Assembly (NCBI GenBank): GCA_050485405.1
Contig: JBJHBI010000101.1
Span: 1 to 8,392, forward strand
Length of the DNA stretch: 8,392 nucleotides
Direction: 5' to 3'
Source: Saliniramus sp050485405
GTDB taxonomy: Bacteria; Pseudomonadota; Alphaproteobacteria; Rhizobiales; Beijerinckiaceae
A model generated the notes under the pieces. It did not search any database. It was given only the letters and a program-made list of their open reading frames with translations, and was not told the origin of the DNA. Position 1 is the first letter of the stretch. Every line of letters starts with the position of its first letter. Both the position numbers and the translations under genes were made by a program. Positions 5,938 through 8,392 of the stretch are shown one piece after another.

Positions 5938-5966
5938 CCTTTAGCGCAATGGCCGCGATGCGACAG
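5938..5966 (-). promoter_or_regulatory. Candidate promoter of the hydrolase A operon
   Basis: On the minus strand CTGTCG (5966-5961), a 17-base spacer and TAAAGG (5943-5938) resemble a sigma-70-type promoter, giving a leader of about 75 bases before ATG 5857. The inverted repeat 5947-5975 overlaps it, as an operator might. Match quality is moderate. Confidence 0.35.
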
Positions 5967-6006
5967 GCGCCATTGGGGAATGCGCGTGGCGGTGCGCTGC
6001 CCAACC

Positions 6007-6032
6007 CGCCTCTACCCCATTCGCCTCTACCC
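6007..6032 (+). repeat. 11-bp direct repeat upstream of dapD
   Basis: CGCCTCTACCC occurs at 6007-6017 and again at 6022-6032, a period of 15 bases. The second copy covers the expected -35 position for the TAATGA hexamer at 6051-6056. It could be a regulator's direct-repeat site or a small duplication. Confidence 0.5.
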
Positions 6033-6090
6033 AAGCCGCGCGCTTGTTGCTAATGAGCGCGCGAAGAACCGTCATGCCGGAGCGCTCATC

Positions 6091-6933
6091 ATGTCTCACG
6101 CCGATCTCGCCGCCACCATCGATGCCGCCTGGGAGGATCGCGCCTCCGTCTCCGCCGCCACCACCGGCGCGGTGCGCGAGGCCGTCGAGACGGCCCTGTC
6201 GATGCTCGATTCCGGCAAGGCCCGCGTCGCCGAGAAGCAGGGCGATGAATGGGTCGTGCATCAATGGCTGAAGAAGGCCGTGCTGCTCTCCTTCCGCCTC
6301 AACGACATGGAAGTCATCCCCGGCGGGCCGGGCCAGTCGGTCTGGTGGGACAAGGTCGCCTCCAAGTTCGATGCCTGGGACGCGGCGCGCTTCAAGGAAG
6401 CGGGTTTTCGCGCGGTGCCGAACTGCGTCGTGCGCCGCGGCTCGCATATCGCCAAGGGCGTCGTCCTGATGCCGTCCTTCGTCAATCTCGGCGCCTATGT
6501 CGACGAGGGCACCATGGTCGATACCTGGGCGACGGTGGGCTCCTGCGCGCAAATCGGCAAGAACGTGCATCTCTCCGGCGGCGTCGGCATCGGCGGCGTG
6601 CTGGAGCCGCTGCAGGCCAATCCCACCATCATCGAGGATAATTGCTTCATCGGCGCGCGCTCCGAGGTGGTCGAGGGCGTGATCGTCGGCGAGGGCTCGG
6701 TGCTTTCCATGGGCGTATTCATCTCCGCCTCGACCAAGATCGTCGACCGCACCACCGGCGAGATCTTCCGGGGCAAGGTGCCTCCTTACTCCGTCGTCGT
6801 GCCCGGCGCGATGCCCGGCAAGCCCTTCCCCGACGGCTCGCCCGGCCCCTCGCTCTATTGCGCGGTGATCGTCAAGCGCGTCGATGCGCAGACCCGCGAG
6901 AAGACCAGCATCAACGAGCTCCTGCGCGACTGA
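6091..6933 (+). CDS. dapD: Tetrahydrodipicolinate N-succinyltransferase
   Basis: 2,3,4,5-Tetrahydropyridine-2,6-dicarboxylate N-succinyltransferase, the first enzyme of the succinylase branch of diaminopimelate/lysine synthesis: it succinylates tetrahydrodipicolinate from succinyl-CoA. The 280-aa protein (E. coli 274) has the N-terminal helical domain (about 1-105, with the WLKKAVLLSFRLND stretch) and a left-handed beta-helix (about 112-245) with the DapD signature around TMVDTWATVGSCAQIGKNVH and GIGGVLEPLQA. Asp144 and Glu192 match the family's catalytic Asp141/Glu189. The C-terminal part (PGPSLYCAVIVKRVD) is typical. ATG 6091 is chosen for GGAG eight bases upstream and for family length; the frame continues to 5842 without similarity. 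dapE follows after 14 bases, so the two form an operon supplying lysine and the peptidoglycan cross-linking residue. Very secure. Confidence 0.98.
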   Translation: MSHADLAATIDAAWEDRASVSAATTGAVREAVETALSMLDSGKARVAEKQGDEWVVHQWLKKAVLLSFRLNDMEVIPGGPGQSVWWDKVASKFDAWDAARFKEAGFRAVPNCVVRRGSHIAKGVVLMPSFVNLGAYVDEGTMVDTWATVGSCAQIGKNVHLSGGVGIGGVLEPLQANPTIIEDNCFIGARSEVVEGVIVGEGSVLSMGVFISASTKIVDRTTGEIFRGKVPPYSVVVPGAMPGKPFPDGSPGPSLYCAVIVKRVDAQTREKTSINELLRD

Positions 6934-6947
6934 ACCGGAGCGCCACC

Positions 6948-8138
6948 ATGTCGAGCGACGCCCCCGCGCCTGACCTGCCCTCGGCCCTCGCCTTCGCGCA
7001 GGCGCTGATCCGCTGCCCCTCGGTGACGCCCGAGGAAGGCGGCGCGCTGGGCGTCGTCGCCGATGCTCTCAAGCAAGCCGGCTTCACGGTTTCGCGCCCG
7101 GTCTTCTCCGAGCGCGAAACGCCGGATGTGGAAAATCTCTACGCCCGCTACGGCACGAAGAGCCCGCTCCTCGTCTTCGCCGGCCATACCGACGTGGTTC
7201 CACCCGGCGACGAAGGCGCATGGCGCCATCCTCCGTTCTCGGGCGAAACCGATGAGGGCCTTCTCTACGGGCGTGGTGCGGTGGACATGAAGGGCGCCAT
7301 CGCGGCGATGCTCTCGGCCGTGCTCGGCTTCATCAGAAACCATCCCGATTTCAACGGCTCCATCGCCTTCCTGATCACCGGTGACGAGGAAGGGCCCGCG
7401 ATCAACGGCTCGGTGAAGCTGCTCGACTGGGCGCACAAACGCGGCGAGCGCTTCGACCATTGCCTGCTCGGCGAGCCGACGAACCCGCAGCGTCTGGGCG
7501 ACATGATCAAGATCGGCCGGCGCGGCTCGCTGACCGGCGCGATCACGGTCGAGGGCGTGCAGGGCCATGTCGGCTATCCGCATCTCGCGCGCAATCCGAT
7601 CGACGGCATGGTGCGCCTGCTCGCCGCGCTCAAGGCCGAGCCCTTCGATGCGGGGACCGAGCATTTCGACGCGACGAACCTCGAAACCACCACCCTCGAT
7701 GTCGGCAACCCGGCGACGAACGTGATCCCGGGCACGGCCCGCGCGGTCTTCAACGTGCGCTTCAACGACATCTGGACGCCGCAGACGCTCGGCGCCGAGA
7801 TCGACCGGCGTCTTCGCGAGGCGGCGGGCAACGAAGTCACCTACAGGCTCGATCTGGAGCCGACCAACGCGGTGGCCTTCCTGACCCCGCCGGATGACTT
7901 CACCGGCTTCGTGCAGGATGCGATCGAGGCCCAGACCGGCATCCGCCCGCAGCTCTCCACGACGGGCGGCACCTCGGATGCGCGTTTCATCAAGAATTAC
8001 TGCCCCGTGGTCGAATTCGGCCTCGTCGGCCAGACCATGCACAAGATCGACGAGCACGTCGCGATTGCGGATCTCGAAGGGCTCGCCGCGATCTATCTCG
8101 GAATCCTGATGCGCTATTTCGGCATCAGGGCCGCCTGA
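6948..8138 (+). CDS. dapE: Succinyl-diaminopimelate desuccinylase
   Basis: Succinyl-diaminopimelate desuccinylase, a dinuclear zinc M20-family amidohydrolase, hydrolyses N-succinyl-LL-diaminopimelate to LL-diaminopimelate and succinate; cytoplasmic dimer. All metal and catalytic residues of Haemophilus DapE have counterparts in the 396-aa protein: His80 (FAGHTDVVP), bridging Asp113 (GAVDMKG), general base Glu147 and ligand Glu148 (GDEEGP), Glu176 (GEPT) and His365 (TMHKIDE). His207 (QGHVGYPH) in the lid/dimerisation domain (about 190-300) matches the substrate-contacting histidine reached from the partner subunit. The GGTSDARF motif is at 340-347. ATG 6948 has GGAG seven bases upstream; the frame is open far upstream, but that part is out-of-frame dapD. 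It is the second gene of the dapD-dapE unit, and removes the succinyl group DapD adds after the intervening aminotransfer step, whose gene is not in this window. Confidence 0.98.
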   Translation: MSSDAPAPDLPSALAFAQALIRCPSVTPEEGGALGVVADALKQAGFTVSRPVFSERETPDVENLYARYGTKSPLLVFAGHTDVVPPGDEGAWRHPPFSGETDEGLLYGRGAVDMKGAIAAMLSAVLGFIRNHPDFNGSIAFLITGDEEGPAINGSVKLLDWAHKRGERFDHCLLGEPTNPQRLGDMIKIGRRGSLTGAITVEGVQGHVGYPHLARNPIDGMVRLLAALKAEPFDAGTEHFDATNLETTTLDVGNPATNVIPGTARAVFNVRFNDIWTPQTLGAEIDRRLREAAGNEVTYRLDLEPTNAVAFLTPPDDFTGFVQDAIEAQTGIRPQLSTTGGTSDARFIKNYCPVVEFGLVGQTMHKIDEHVAIADLEGLAAIYLGILMRYFGIRAA

Positions 8139-8190
8139 AGCCGCCGAAGGCGCTGCGACTATTTCCGGAGCGGCTGCGCGATCTGCCCCA

Positions 8191-8220
8191 TTGGCGCGAT
8201 GGCGTCGAACGCGCTACAAG
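8191..8220 (+). promoter_or_regulatory. Candidate pepN promoter
   Basis: In the 129-base dapE-pepN gap, TTGGCG (8191-8196), an 18-base spacer and TACAAG (8215-8220) resemble a sigma-70-type promoter. It would give a leader of about 40 bases, so pepN is probably transcribed on its own rather than only with dapDE. Confidence 0.4.
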
Positions 8221-8224
8221 GCGC

Positions 8225-8247
8225 CGGGTCCGGAATGCCGGGACCCG
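8225..8247 (+). other. 7-bp hairpin in the pepN leader
   Basis: CGGGTCC (8225-8231) pairs with GGACCCG (8241-8247) around a 9-base loop, 20 bases before the pepN ATG. There is no T-tract, so it is not an intrinsic terminator. It might affect leader stability or translation. Confidence 0.4.
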
Positions 8248-8267
8248 CAACAATCAACGGAGCCGCA

Positions 8268-8392
8268 ATGCGTACCGAGAGCCCCCGCGCGATCCGCCTC
8301 GAGGAATACCGCCCGAGCGATTACCTGATCGACCGCGTCGATCTCGACATCTCGCTCGATGCGCATGCCACGAAGGTGCGGGCGCTGCTCGC
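8268..8392 (+). CDS. pepN: Aminopeptidase N, 5' end (continues past window)
   Basis: The first 41 codons of a membrane alanyl aminopeptidase (PepN, M1 zinc metallopeptidase), which removes N-terminal residues from peptides in the cytoplasm. The start of the N-terminal beta-domain is recognisable: LEEYRPSDYLIDRVDLDISL aligns with the E. coli PepN start (HDYRAPDYQITDIDLTFDL). The ATG at 8268 has GGAG five bases upstream. The zinc site (HEXXH) and the rest of the roughly 880-residue enzyme lie beyond the window, so only the N-terminus supports the call. It has a candidate promoter and leader hairpin of its own. Confidence 0.88.
   Translation, partial: MRTESPRAIRLEEYRPSDYLIDRVDLDISLDAHATKVRALL

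Larger units (their letters stand above)
5858..6090. promoter_or_regulatory. Divergent regulatory region, hydrolase operon / dapD
   Basis: 233 bases between divergent starts, with no convincing gene. A 7-bp inverted repeat, CAATGGC (5947-5953) and GCCATTG (5969-5975), has a 15-base loop. On the hydrolase side a promoter can be fitted. On the dapD side an 11-bp direct repeat (6007-6032) lies just before a TAATGA -10-like hexamer (6051-6056). The dapD frame stays open through all of this region back to 5842, but the stretch has no DapD similarity and is read as noncoding. Confidence 0.5.

Noticed and set aside
5842..6090. 83-codon in-frame extension upstream of dapD
   Set aside because: It overlaps the start of hydrolase A, has no DapD similarity, and ATG 6091 has a GGAG at proper spacing and gives the family length.
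6642..6947. In-frame extension upstream of dapE inside dapD
   Set aside because: This is dapD read in another frame; ATG 6948 has its own GGAG and matches family length.
6855..8057. 400-codon minus-strand open frame opposite dapE
   Set aside because: Long only because high GC removes stops; low-complexity Arg/Glu/His-rich translation against a fully motif-supported dapE.
1..8392. Insertion sequences, phage remnants, tRNA/rRNA genes or a genomic island
   Set aside because: No transposase, integrase, terminal inverted repeats, tRNA-like fold or shift in composition was seen; all genes are ordinary chromosomal types.

Overview
This GC-rich window looks like a core-chromosome segment of an alphaproteobacterium, most likely order Hyphomicrobiales (Rhizobiales). 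The evidence is the protein sequences (PurB, DapD, DapE, CysE, PepN), a DUF3126 gene (a small family I know from Alphaproteobacteria), GGAG-type ribosome binding sites, and a perfect TTAA-N7-TTAA CtrA-type box in a divergent promoter region. I cannot name the genus. There are no mobile elements, CRISPR arrays, tRNAs or rRNAs, and nothing points to recent transfer.

Layout. (1) 1-1131 (+): the 3' part of purB (adenylosuccinate lyase). (2) 1141-1182: three perfect 14-bp tandem repeats between convergent genes; they supply the last codons and the stop of the next gene. (3) 1166-1696 (-): a gamma-class carbonic anhydrase-like protein, downstream of a small three-helix membrane protein, 1791-2117 (-). 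(4) 2118-2261: divergent promoter region carrying the CtrA-type box, almost equidistant from both flanking starts. (5) 2262-2957 (+): a single-pass membrane-anchored protein of unknown function. (6) 2994-5857 (-): a probable four-gene operon, transcribed as alpha/beta hydrolase A, alpha/beta hydrolase B (GTGA stop/start overlap), cysE, then a 70-aa DUF3126 gene with a GTG start. (7) 5858-6090: divergent regulatory region. (8) 6091-8138 (+): dapD and dapE, 14 bp apart, for the succinylase branch of diaminopimelate/lysine synthesis. (9) 8139-8267: spacer with a candidate promoter and a 5'-UTR hairpin, then the first 125 bases of pepN (aminopeptidase N).

Functional picture. Most genes are housekeeping: purines (purB), cysteine (cysE, serine O-acetyltransferase), lysine and peptidoglycan precursor (dapD, dapE), peptide turnover (pepN). 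Three of the enzymes (gamma-CA, CysE, DapD) are left-handed beta-helix hexapeptide-repeat trimers. The less understood parts are the CtrA-box divergent pair of small membrane proteins, the hydrolase-hydrolase-cysE-DUF3126 operon, and the repeat at the gamma-CA stop codon. I see no clearly new multi-gene system; the findings are leads of modest size.
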